The notes under the pieces are model-generated. The model was not told the DNA's origin, did no database searches, and saw nothing but the letters and a program-made list of their open reading frames with translations. A stretch of DNA of 13,201 nucleotides. It comes from Streptosporangiaceae bacterium. GTDB lineage: Bacteria; Actinomycetota; Actinomycetes; Streptosporangiales; Streptosporangiaceae. This document shows positions 1 through 6,388 of this stretch, one piece after another. Each line of letters starts with the position of its first letter. Position 1 is the first letter of the stretch. The DNA is taken from the NCBI GenBank assembly GCA_030040475.1, contig JASHTQ010000267.1, positions 1-13,201 on the forward strand, read 5' to 3'. A program made the translations under genes and the position numbers.

Positions 1-478
1 CCGGGTCGGTGCACGCGACCCGCCCGACGCCCGAGGCCGCGAGGAACGTCGCCACGCACGCGCCGGTCCGCCCGGCCCCGTGTACCCGGACGAAGGCGGC
101 CCGCCGGCGCGCGAGGGTACGCGCCCCGCCGTCGCCGTCCCCGTACGCCAAAGAGGCGGCAGCCAGTTCCGGAGCCAGCCGCGCGCGCAGTTCGTCCGGC
201 ATGCTGGCGTGCAGCCGGGCCGGGAAGTCGTCGAGCACCCCGGCCGCCGCCAGCGTCGCCAGCACCTGCCCGGTCGCCTCCGGCCCGATCCCGTACGTCT
301 GCGCCGCGGCGATCAGCGCCGCCCGGTCCCGGCTCCCGTCCAGCAGGCTGATCACGGCGGCGGCCGGCCCCAGCCCGGTCAGCGCGACCGCCCGCCGCGG
401 GTCCACCCCGATCTGCAGCGTGTCCCGTCCCCGCCACACCGGCAGCAGCCCGGCCTTCAACGCAGGTCTCACCCCCAC
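1..478 (-). CDS. ThiF/E1-like TOMM leader-peptide-binding type protein (N-terminal part, cut by window edge)
   Basis: The reverse strand is open without a stop from a GTG at 478-476 to the window edge, giving 159 residues of a longer protein. It opens with RPALKAGLLPVWRGRDTLQIG (residues 4-24), followed by a helical, Ala/Leu-rich wHTH-like segment (about 30-85). A Rossmann-type glycine-rich stretch, VHGAGRTGACVATFLAASG, follows at 132-150 and leads into VGRVACTDP. From memory this combination matches the actinobacterial ThiF/E1-like 'TOMM precursor leader peptide-binding' family, which carries an N-terminal peptide-recognition domain before an adenylating-fold domain. The catalytic part lies outside the window, so activity cannot be judged. 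GTG 478 has a G-run (488-493) nine bases upstream. GTG 472 gives the N-terminus VRPALK and is an alternative start. In many actinobacteria such proteins are orphans, not linked to an azole peptide cluster, and no precursor gene is seen next to it here. Confidence 0.75.
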   Translation of the reverse strand, partial: MGVRPALKAGLLPVWRGRDTLQIGVDPRRAVALTGLGPAAAVISLLDGSRDRAALIAAAQTYGIGPEATGQVLATLAAAGVLDDFPARLHASMPDELRARLAPELAAASLAYGDGDGGARTLARRRAAFVRVHGAGRTGACVATFLAASGVGRVACTDP

Positions 479-530
479 ATGCTGACACCCCCCACTGACA
501 TTCCGTGCTCCCCGCCGCCGCCGCCCCAGG

Positions 531-576
531 ATCGTGGGTCGTTACTTCCCCCCCGAGGGCAGTAAAGACCCACGAT
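531..576. terminator. 16-bp stem hairpin between the DUF1275 and ThiF-like genes
   Basis: Bases 531-546 and 561-576 are inverted copies of each other with one mismatch (541 against 566). The loop, 547-560, is C-rich and could fold further. On the transcribed minus strand the hairpin starts 15 bases after the DUF1275 stop codon and ends about 50 bases before the ThiF-like start. There is no T-run after the stem, so it is not a textbook Rho-independent terminator. A stable stem at a gene end could still terminate or stabilise the transcript, or it could be a dispersed palindromic repeat or protein-binding site. Confidence 0.6.
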
Positions 577-590
577 AACGAAATTCTCTT

Positions 591-1289
591 CTACCCCGGC
601 CGGTGACGGCGGTTCCTCGCGGCAACCACGAGCGCGGTGACAAGCCCGGCCAGCGGCAGGACCGGCATGACGTCCGCCGCGGTGGCGATCAGCAGCCCGC
701 TCAGGCAGGCCCCAGCGGCCAGGCCGGACAGCACGCCGAACCGCCGGTACCGGTGCGGCGTCTCCTTGTCCGGGTGGGCCAGCGAGCCGACCAGAGCGGT
801 CAGCGTCCCGGTCAGGTACGTGGTCGTCACCTCGGCCAGGCCCATGTCCCTGGCCGCGGCCGCCTGCACGCCCATGGCCGCCGCCGCCACCGCGAGCAGG
901 CAGTACTGCGGCCAGCCCGTCGGCTGCCCGCCGCTGACCTCCCAGCCGACGGCGAACCCGGCGAGCAGCACGAGTTCGGCCCGCAGTGCCCAGGTGACGT
1001 GCCCCGGCCACACCCCGCCCTCCTCGCCCGACGAAGACCTCAGGCCGTAGGCGATCCTGGTCCCCCCGATCACGCCGACGACGTAGCCGGCCAGGGAAAC
1101 GGTCGCGTGGCTGAACAGCGCCAGCGACCCGCGGGCCACGGCCAGCCCCCACAGCACGATGTTGCCCGTCATCACGCTGGCGAACACGCCGCCCACCCTG
1201 GTGAAGCAGGCCACGTCCATCGCACCCGACCCGAACGTGAGGGCGATCACGGCCAGCGTCAGCGGCTCCGGCTTCGGCGGATGCTTCAT
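591..1289 (-). CDS. DUF1275 (YoaK-family) integral membrane protein
   Basis: This is a 232-residue hydrophobic protein. The family hallmark near the N-terminus is visible: GAMDVACFTRVGGVFASVMT at 22-41, running on into a conserved TGN-type turn. A second motif, GVQAAAARDMGLAEVTTTYL (140-159), sits where DUF1275 proteins repeat the pattern. About six membrane segments can be read (roughly 10-28, 35-52, 60-80, 102-118, 127-147 and 188-222), and the C-terminus is basic (RNRRHRPG). The length fits the family. Biochemical function is unknown for DUF1275. The start is the ATG at 1289; the ATGs just upstream run into an in-frame TAG. No good ribosome binding site lies at normal spacing; the nearest is a GGAG about 17 bases upstream. 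It lies in the same direction as the ThiF-like gene but is separated from it by a strong hairpin, so co-transcription is uncertain. Confidence 0.88.
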   Translation of the reverse strand: MKHPPKPEPLTLAVIALTFGSGAMDVACFTRVGGVFASVMTGNIVLWGLAVARGSLALFSHATVSLAGYVVGVIGGTRIAYGLRSSSGEEGGVWPGHVTWALRAELVLLAGFAVGWEVSGGQPTGWPQYCLLAVAAAAMGVQAAAARDMGLAEVTTTYLTGTLTALVGSLAHPDKETPHRYRRFGVLSGLAAGACLSGLLIATAADVMPVLPLAGLVTALVVAARNRRHRPG

Positions 1290-1342
1290 GATCCGCTAGG
1301 ACATCATCTCCGCCCCCGGCAGGCAAAACCGGGGCCGGCAAA

Positions 1343-1390
1343 CCGGGCAGGGCAAGCCCCGGGCAGGGCAAGCCGGGCGCAGGGCAAGCC
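1343..1390. repeat. Three 16-bp tandem repeats after the VWA gene
   Basis: The unit CCGGGCAGGGCAAGCC occurs perfectly at 1343-1358 and 1359-1374, and a third copy at 1375-1390 differs in its first few bases. A further degenerate copy may precede it (1327-1342). The array lies between the VWA gene stop (1411) and the DUF1275 start (1289). It contains G-rich and C-rich runs that can pair, so it may act at the RNA 3' end, but no classical terminator is formed. Confidence 0.8.
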
Positions 1391-1410
1391 CGGGGGCGGG
1401 CCGTGACGGC

Positions 1411-2652
1411 TCAGTCGTCCTGCACCCGGATCGCGCGCGCCCACTGCGGCGCGTCGGGCGCCCGCGGGCCGAGCAGGCCGACCACGACCCGGGTTCCCTT
1501 CGGGGCCTGCCCCGGCCACGGGGTGAACCCGTCGGTCAGCACGACCGTGACCGCCGGCCGCGGCCGCAGCGCGACCGCCGCGGCGATCCCCGCCCCCATG
1601 TCCGTGCCGCCGCCGCCGACCAGCTGGACCTGGCGCGCCGAGCTGACCCGCTGCGCGGGCGCGACCGCCGTGTCGCAGGCGAGCACGCGCACCTGCCTCG
1701 CCAGCCCCACGGCGCGCAGCAGCCCCTCGACCTCGGCCAGCGCGTTGGCGAGCAGGTCCTCGGTCATGCTGCCCGACGTGTCGCAGACCACCGCGACCTC
1801 GGGCACCGGCCGCCGCAGCGCCGGCAGCACGACGTCGCCGGCCACGGCCGAACGGCGCGACGGCCGCCGGTAGGAGTAGTCGACCGCCCCGGAGACCTCG
1901 GCCACGGCCCGGCGCAGCTCGGCCGCGAGCATCTTCCGCCAGTCGACCTTCGGGCTGAGCATCGCCTCCGCCCACCGCAGCAGCCCGGCCGGCACGGTCC
2001 CCGCCTGCCTGCCGTGCGCGATCACGTCCTGCGCGACCTGTCGGCGCAGCAGTTCGGCCTGCCAGGCGGGCCGTCCCCCCTGCTCGTCGCCGGGCCGCGG
2101 CACCCCGTCCGCGCCGCTCCCGCAGTCAAGCCAGCCTCCCGCCGCTTCCTGTTCATTTTCAGCCGAACGGGCCGTGGTATCTCCCCCGCGCCCGCCGCTC
2201 GCCCCGGGTGGCGGCGTCCGCCTCAGCGCGCGCAGCCCCTCGAAGTACTGTTCCGCGAGCAGCCCGTCGGTGGAGCCAAGGTCGTGCGGGAGGACCGGCG
2301 AGCCGGGCAGGTCGAGCCCGGCGGGCACCAGGTCGTCGTTGATCTCGGCGTCCGCGGCGCGGATCCAGGCAGGGCTCTCCGCCGGCCACACCCCGGTGCC
2401 CTGCGCCCGTTCCGCGTGCGTCCGCAGCAGGTGGCAGACGTGATGGATGAGCACGCTGCCCAGCTGCGCGGGCGTCCACCGCGCGGCGAGGTCCGGGTCC
2501 GCGCGCATCCGCCAGCGCTCGTCCACCGACACGGTCCCGCTGCCGGGCTCCGCGATCACCTCGGCCCCGAACACCCCGGTGGCCAGGTAGGGGAACCGGG
2601 TCGCCGCCCACAGCCGCGCCGCCGCCAGCCCCTCGATCCGTCGCTCCGCCAT
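1411..2652 (-). CDS. VWA-like protein with DUF2201-type N-terminal domain, partner of the MoxR ATPase
   Basis: This 413-residue protein has an N-terminal domain (about 5-145) resembling the DUF2201 putative metallopeptidase domain. The zincin-like site reads H70-H71-V72-C73-H74, so the glutamate of an HExxH motif is replaced by His and hydrolytic activity is doubtful. AADAEINDDL (99-108) may supply a further ligand. A low-complexity linker (145-195) follows, then a VWA-like domain (about 283-400) with a complete-looking MIDAS: D291-T-S-G-S295, T350 in GGGGTDMG and D374 in LTDG. A metal-dependent protein-binding role is therefore expected. The start is ATG 2652, with GAGG four bases before it and only 6 bp after the ATPase stop, so the two genes are almost certainly co-translated. 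The linker carries one copy of a 21-bp repeat (2163-2183). It is cytoplasmic, with no signal peptide seen. Confidence 0.88.
   Translation of the reverse strand: MAERRIEGLAAARLWAATRFPYLATGVFGAEVIAEPGSGTVSVDERWRMRADPDLAARWTPAQLGSVLIHHVCHLLRTHAERAQGTGVWPAESPAWIRAADAEINDDLVPAGLDLPGSPVLPHDLGSTDGLLAEQYFEGLRALRRTPPPGASGGRGGDTTARSAENEQEAAGGWLDCGSGADGVPRPGDEQGGRPAWQAELLRRQVAQDVIAHGRQAGTVPAGLLRWAEAMLSPKVDWRKMLAAELRRAVAEVSGAVDYSYRRPSRRSAVAGDVVLPALRRPVPEVAVVCDTSGSMTEDLLANALAEVEGLLRAVGLARQVRVLACDTAVAPAQRVSSARQVQLVGGGGTDMGAGIAAAVALRPRPAVTVVLTDGFTPWPGQAPKGTRVVVGLLGPRAPDAPQWARAIRVQDD
2163..2183 (+). repeat. 21-bp repeat, copy 1 (inside the VWA gene linker)
   Basis: These 21 bases are identical, in the same orientation, to 10306-10326. 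The left flank is unusually AT-rich for this gene (2151-2160). In the VWA reading frame it encodes part of the low-complexity linker around residues 157-163. Confidence 0.8.
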
Positions 2653-2658
2653 GGCGCC

Positions 2659-3765
2659 TCAGGCCTGAAGCAGCCCGGCGTCCCGCAGCACGGGGGCGAA
2701 CAGCCGGATCTCGGCGGGCAGCGCCGCGCCCTCGGGGCGGCACCTGGCGAGCACCCGCGCGGCGACGGCCGCCACGTCGGGCGCGGCGTCCGCGGACAGG
2801 CCCAGCACCTGCCAGCCCGCCGTCCAGCGCTCGGGGGTCGGGTCCGCGGCGACCGCGGCCGCGATCGCCGCCAGCGCGGCGTAGGCGCGGTCGCCCCGTT
2901 CCGGCAGCCGGAACGAGGCCGGATCGGCGAGCACCTCCTCGGGGTCGGGCAGGTCCATCTCCACCAGCCAGGCGAGGAACTCCACTCCCGCCCCGTCCCC
3001 GACCGCCCCCCTGATCAGGGCCGAACGCGCCTCGTCCGAGGTACCGGACGCGCCCGCGGCGGCCATCAGCCGGGCGGCCATCTCCCAGGTCCTCGGGGAC
3101 GGCCAGCCGCGCCCCGCGGCCGCCGCGTCGGCCGGCGGAGCGCACGCCAGCGCGGGCCTGACGTGCAGGAAGGCGGCGACAAGCCCGCGGGCCAGGATCT
3201 CCTCTGCCTGCCAGCCCTCGGGCAGCTCGGGCACCACGGGCGCCGACCAGCCGCCCGCCAGGCCGTCGGCGACCGCCCGCGGGTTGGTCTGCCAGGCCAG
3301 GTGGCACAGCCGGTTGGCCAGCGGCGCGGACAGGTCCCAGCCGTCCGCCGCCTGCTCGGGTGGGTTGGCCGCGGCCACCACGGCGACCTCGTCCGGCAGC
3401 GTCAGGTCGCCGACCGCCCGCTCGAGCACGACCCGGAGCAGCGCGGCCTGCACGGCCGGGGGAGCGGTGGAAAGCTCGTCGAGGAACAGCAGCCCGCGCC
3501 CGGCCTCGGCGAGCCGGCGCGCCCACGCCGGGGGAGCGAACACGACGTCCCCGCCGACCACGATGGGCAGCCCGGCAAAGTCGGACGGCTCCCTGATCGA
3601 GGCGATCACCGTCTCGCACGGCAGCCCCATGGCCTGCGCCATGGCCCGGATCGCGGAGGTCTTGCCGGTCCCCGGCGCCCCCCACAGCAGCACGGGCACC
3701 CGCGCCGCCACCGCGACCCCGAGCGCCTGCACCGCCGGGTTCTGCTCCTGCGCCTGCACGCTCAC
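2659..3765 (-). CDS. MoxR-type AAA+ ATPase
   Basis: This 368-residue ATPase is expected to act as a chaperone-like remodeller. Walker A is GAPGTGKT (29-36), Walker B is LLFLDE (92-97), a sensor-1 type Asn lies in AANP (N134), and an Arg follows in the LANRL segment (R152). The IREPSDFAGLPIV stretch (57-69) is where MoxR proteins carry their first inserted beta hairpin. The C-terminal half (about 165-368) is helical and Ala-rich, as in a lid domain. MoxR ATPases usually work with a VWA protein, and one is encoded 6 bp downstream. Start choice: GTG 3765 has the GGGAGG only one base upstream. GTG 3759, two codons in, has it at seven bases and may be the true start. Residue numbers use GTG 3765. 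The gap of 82 bp upstream (3766-3847) holds no clear hairpin. Confidence 0.92.
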   Translation of the reverse strand: MSVQAQEQNPAVQALGVAVAARVPVLLWGAPGTGKTSAIRAMAQAMGLPCETVIASIREPSDFAGLPIVVGGDVVFAPPAWARRLAEAGRGLLFLDELSTAPPAVQAALLRVVLERAVGDLTLPDEVAVVAAANPPEQAADGWDLSAPLANRLCHLAWQTNPRAVADGLAGGWSAPVVPELPEGWQAEEILARGLVAAFLHVRPALACAPPADAAAAGRGWPSPRTWEMAARLMAAAGASGTSDEARSALIRGAVGDGAGVEFLAWLVEMDLPDPEEVLADPASFRLPERGDRAYAALAAIAAAVAADPTPERWTAGWQVLGLSADAAPDVAAVAARVLARCRPEGAALPAEIRLFAPVLRDAGLLQA

Positions 3766-3847
3766 ACCTCCCAGTGTCCCCCATCCCCGCCACCCCCCGC
3801 GCCGCCCCGACCAGCCCCCGCCCGCTCACGCCCCACCGCGCCGCCCG

Positions 3848-4771
3848 TCAGCCCCCGGCGGTCACCTCCCAGTGCGGCGCATCGCCGGCGCTTGCCGTGC
3901 CGTGCGCGTCCAGCTCGACCGGCTCCGCGCCGGGCGCGTGCAGCGCCAGCACCCGGGCGTCCGGCCAGCCCGCCCGTACTACGTCGAGGACCAGGTGCCT
4001 GCCGGTCAGCGCGAGGCCGCAGGCCCACACCCGGGCCAGCCATCCGGTCGGCAGGGCGACCCGCAGCCGCCGCTGCTCGCCCCGCCCTGTCATCTCGACC
4101 GACCCCCAGCCCGGCCCGGCGTGCAGCGACACGACCACCTGCCCGGGATCGATGCCGATCCAGTCCTCCGCGACCGGAGCCAGCCTGCCGGTGATGGCGG
4201 CGACCAGCGCGGGCCGGACCCGCCCGTCGGCCGGCTCGGCGGCGTAGCCCGCGGCCACCTGCCCGGCCAGCCGGGCCTGGAACCCGTAGCCGAGCGCGAG
4301 CAGCGACAGCATGTCGTTCGTCCGCCGCTGGGCCCGCTCGCGTTCCTGCTGCATCTGCTGTTGCATCTGCTGCCGCCTGGCGCTCATCGCGGCCAGGCCG
4401 GCCGGCATCGCGGCGGGCCGCCGCATCGGCCCGTGCTGGGGGATGCCTCCAGGTCCTGGCCGCACCGACCCCGGCCGCATGGTCACCAGGTCGTCCCAGC
4501 TGACGGCGATCTCGTCGGCGGGATGCCGCGGGCCGATGGCCAGCACGGACAGGTCGCTGCCGTGCCGCTGCCATGCCTCGGCGAGCTCGACGCAGCCGGC
4601 CTTCTCGCCGCCAAGGGCGGCGAGCACGAGCTCGCCCTCGACGTCGGGATGTTCGGGCAGCACGAGCGATCCGGCCTCCCAGCGGACCGGGTGCCTGCCC
4701 TCGCCGCAGGGCACCTGTGCCTCGCAGCTTGGCAGGGACTCGAACCACTGCCCGTTCGGATCAAAATTCAC
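3848..4771 (-). CDS. Uncharacterised protein of the MoxR-VWA operon (307 aa)
   Basis: I do not recognise a named domain. The N-terminal part (1-95) is compact and mixed alpha/beta, with VPCGEGRHPVRWEAGSLVLP at 20-39 and LAALGGEKAGCVELAEAW at 50-67. Next is a Gly/Pro/Met-rich linker (100-130), then a Gln/Arg-rich probable coiled coil (131-150, ARRQQMQQQMQQERERAQRR). Its core is encoded by imperfect 12-bp direct repeats at 4346-4372. The C-terminal domain (152-307) starts with helices and ends in beta-type strands (QVVVSLHAGP, LVLDVVRAGW). There is no signal peptide or membrane segment, so it should be cytoplasmic. The GTG start (4771-4769) overlaps the TGA of the upstream gene as GTGA, which implies translational coupling. 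Position suggests an adaptor or substrate partner of the ATPase-VWA pair; this is inference only. Confidence 0.8.
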   Translation of the reverse strand: MNFDPNGQWFESLPSCEAQVPCGEGRHPVRWEAGSLVLPEHPDVEGELVLAALGGEKAGCVELAEAWQRHGSDLSVLAIGPRHPADEIAVSWDDLVTMRPGSVRPGPGGIPQHGPMRRPAAMPAGLAAMSARRQQMQQQMQQERERAQRRTNDMLSLLALGYGFQARLAGQVAAGYAAEPADGRVRPALVAAITGRLAPVAEDWIGIDPGQVVVSLHAGPGWGSVEMTGRGEQRRLRVALPTGWLARVWACGLALTGRHLVLDVVRAGWPDARVLALHAPGAEPVELDAHGTASAGDAPHWEVTAGG

Positions 4772-6258
4772 GGTGCGTACCCCCAGTCGAGCCGCAGCCT
4801 GACGCGGGCCTCAGCCGACGGCCCCGCGGCCAGCACGTCGATCCAGCTGGTCGAGCGGGCCAGCGGCGGGACCATGTGCAGCGTGATCGCGTACTCGCCG
4901 TCGGCCCAGTTCCAGCCGGTCGGGCGGGTCGCGTGCCAGCGGCCGCCGCTGTCGCGGACCCAGATCGACAGCGGGAAGTGCATGTCCGCGCCGGAGGATC
5001 CGCGCGCGGTATCCGGTCCCACGCCGCTCGCCAGGACGCTCATCGTCGTGCTCCCCTCGCTGTTGCCAAGCGCAAGCAGGGTAAGCCGGACGCCGTCTAT
5101 CTCGGGCAGGTCGACGGCCATCGGCGCCGAGCCGTCCCGCGCGGCGGAGTCGTCGGGCCTGCGCCGCTGGTAGTGGGCGAGCATGCTGAGCCATGGCTCG
5201 GGCAGGTCGCGCGCGGGCGGCGCGGTGATCCCGTGCCCGCCGACCCGCAGGCTGGCGCACAGCGCGGCGAGCCGGCCGGGCAGCGGGCTGAGCGGCGACA
5301 GCACGTCGGCGGCCTCGAGCGCGGCGATGACGTCGCCGAGACCGGCGGCCGCGTTGCTGAGCGGTCCAGGCGACACCGCGGCCAGCTGCAGCCGCAGGTC
5401 GTGCGGGAACTCGGGCGCGATCGTGAGCAGCCGCACCGCGAGCAGGTTGAGCAGGTGCTCGCCCGGGCTCACCGTCACCTCGCGGACCACGGCCGCGGCG
5501 CCGCCCGGCGCGGCCGCCTCCAGGCTGACCCGGGTTTCCCCGCCGCCGGGCACGCAGATGTCGATCCAGCGGATGTCGCCGGGCGGCTCCGGGTGCAGGC
5601 TGAGCCTGCCCGTCCACTCCGGATTGTCGCGCCCGGCGAACTGAAACCGGTACCGGCCGCCCCGGTCGTCGGTGGCCGAGAACTTCTCGATCGGCGGCAT
5701 GCGCGCATGCCCGGCTCGCGACGGCGAGTGCCGATCCCGCACCCGCCACACCACCGTGAACCGCGCCCCAGACCCGGTATGCGCATACGAAATCAGGTAC
5801 AGCTCCCCATGCTCAAACGAAACCGTCAGCCCCACCGGCACAAACCGGTCAGCACCCGCCCCCGGCACATAACCGCCGGCCTGTTGCGCGCCGCCGGCCT
5901 GTTGGGCGCCGCCGGGAGTGCTTCTGGCGGGCCAGGCCCGCAGCACTCCCCGGACCAGCGTCCTGCCGGCCGCGAGCCGGATCGGCCCAGGTCGCCCGGC
6001 CGGCCAGACTCCCTGGCCGGCCTGTGGCCGCCCGGTTCGCCGTACGCTCACGGCAAGGTCGAAGTCCGCGAGGATTTCCTCCGCGGTCTCGGTGTCGACC
6101 GCTCCCACCGCGGTCAGCGCGGTTGCCACCGCCATCATCCTGGCCATGCCCCCGGACCGAGCCCCCGACCACGGCTGCCGCACCTCGGGCGCGAGCGGCT
6201 CGCGCAGCTCGGACTCGCCAAGCAGCCGAAGGTAGGTCTCCGCGCCCTCGCGGTTCAT
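4768..6258 (-). CDS. Uncharacterised protein with two related beta-rich modules, first gene of the MoxR-VWA operon
   Basis: This 496-residue protein matches no family I can name. A helical N-terminus (1-70) with GGMARMMAVATALTAVGAVD (36-55) is followed by a Gly/Pro/Gln linker containing AQQAGG repeats (118-129). Two beta-rich modules then occur at about 142-248 and 388-491. Both end with the pattern D-x-GGR-[YW], then LH-x2-PP, then WID[IV], then a VRL/VSL strand (D198 and W231-D233 in the first; D436 and W472-D474 in the second). This points to an internal duplication, perhaps Ig-like or C2-like sandwiches. A helical, Leu/Ala-rich segment (258-370) separates them. No signal peptide is seen. 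The start is ATG 6258 with GAGGGA ten bases upstream. The stop overlaps the next gene's GTG. Codons for residues 128-167 are unusually T-ending. Confidence 0.82.
   Translation of the reverse strand: MNREGAETYLRLLGESELREPLAPEVRQPWSGARSGGMARMMAVATALTAVGAVDTETAEEILADFDLAVSVRRTGRPQAGQGVWPAGRPGPIRLAAGRTLVRGVLRAWPARSTPGGAQQAGGAQQAGGYVPGAGADRFVPVGLTVSFEHGELYLISYAHTGSGARFTVVWRVRDRHSPSRAGHARMPPIEKFSATDDRGGRYRFQFAGRDNPEWTGRLSLHPEPPGDIRWIDICVPGGGETRVSLEAAAPGGAAAVVREVTVSPGEHLLNLLAVRLLTIAPEFPHDLRLQLAAVSPGPLSNAAAGLGDVIAALEAADVLSPLSPLPGRLAALCASLRVGGHGITAPPARDLPEPWLSMLAHYQRRRPDDSAARDGSAPMAVDLPEIDGVRLTLLALGNSEGSTTMSVLASGVGPDTARGSSGADMHFPLSIWVRDSGGRWHATRPTGWNWADGEYAITLHMVPPLARSTSWIDVLAAGPSAEARVRLRLDWGYAP
5873..5908. 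repeat. 18-bp tandem duplication in the linker of the 496-aa gene
   Basis: Bases 5873-5890 and 5891-5908 are identical except for one position. On the minus strand they encode the duplicated Ala-Gln-Gln-Ala-Gly-Gly hexapeptide. The unit length preserves the reading frame, as expected for slippage within a flexible linker. Confidence 0.8.
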
Positions 6259-6338
6259 GTGCTAAGTGTCCCTCTAGCCCCCGCCACCAAGTACCGTTAC
6301 CGACGACCGGCTCAGCGGCGGCAGCACCTCCATCGAAA

Positions 6339-6371
6339 CCGGGGGCCCCCCACAGCAAGGGGAGCCCCCGG
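6339..6371 (-). terminator. Strong terminator hairpin of the S53 peptidase gene
   Basis: Arms 6339-6351 and 6359-6371 pair over 13 bp with one G-T wobble, around a 7-base loop. On the minus strand the stem begins 17 bases after the peptidase stop (6389) and is followed by TTTCG. The position and G/C-rich stem fit an actinobacterial intrinsic terminator. It also insulates the MoxR operon start at 6258 from the peptidase gene. Confidence 0.8.
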
Positions 6372-6388
6372 AGCAAGCCAGGCAATAC

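Noticed and set aside
9..565. Two plus-strand frames at the left edge (9-485 and 80-565)
   Set aside because: The minus-strand frame across the same bases gives a recognisable ThiF-like N-terminus. The plus frames have no family features.
2014..5173. Very long open frames on the plus strand (2014-4194, 3284-5173)
   Set aside because: They lie antisense to four well-supported genes, have low-complexity Arg/Pro/Gly-rich translations and no domains. Long shadow frames are normal at this GC content.
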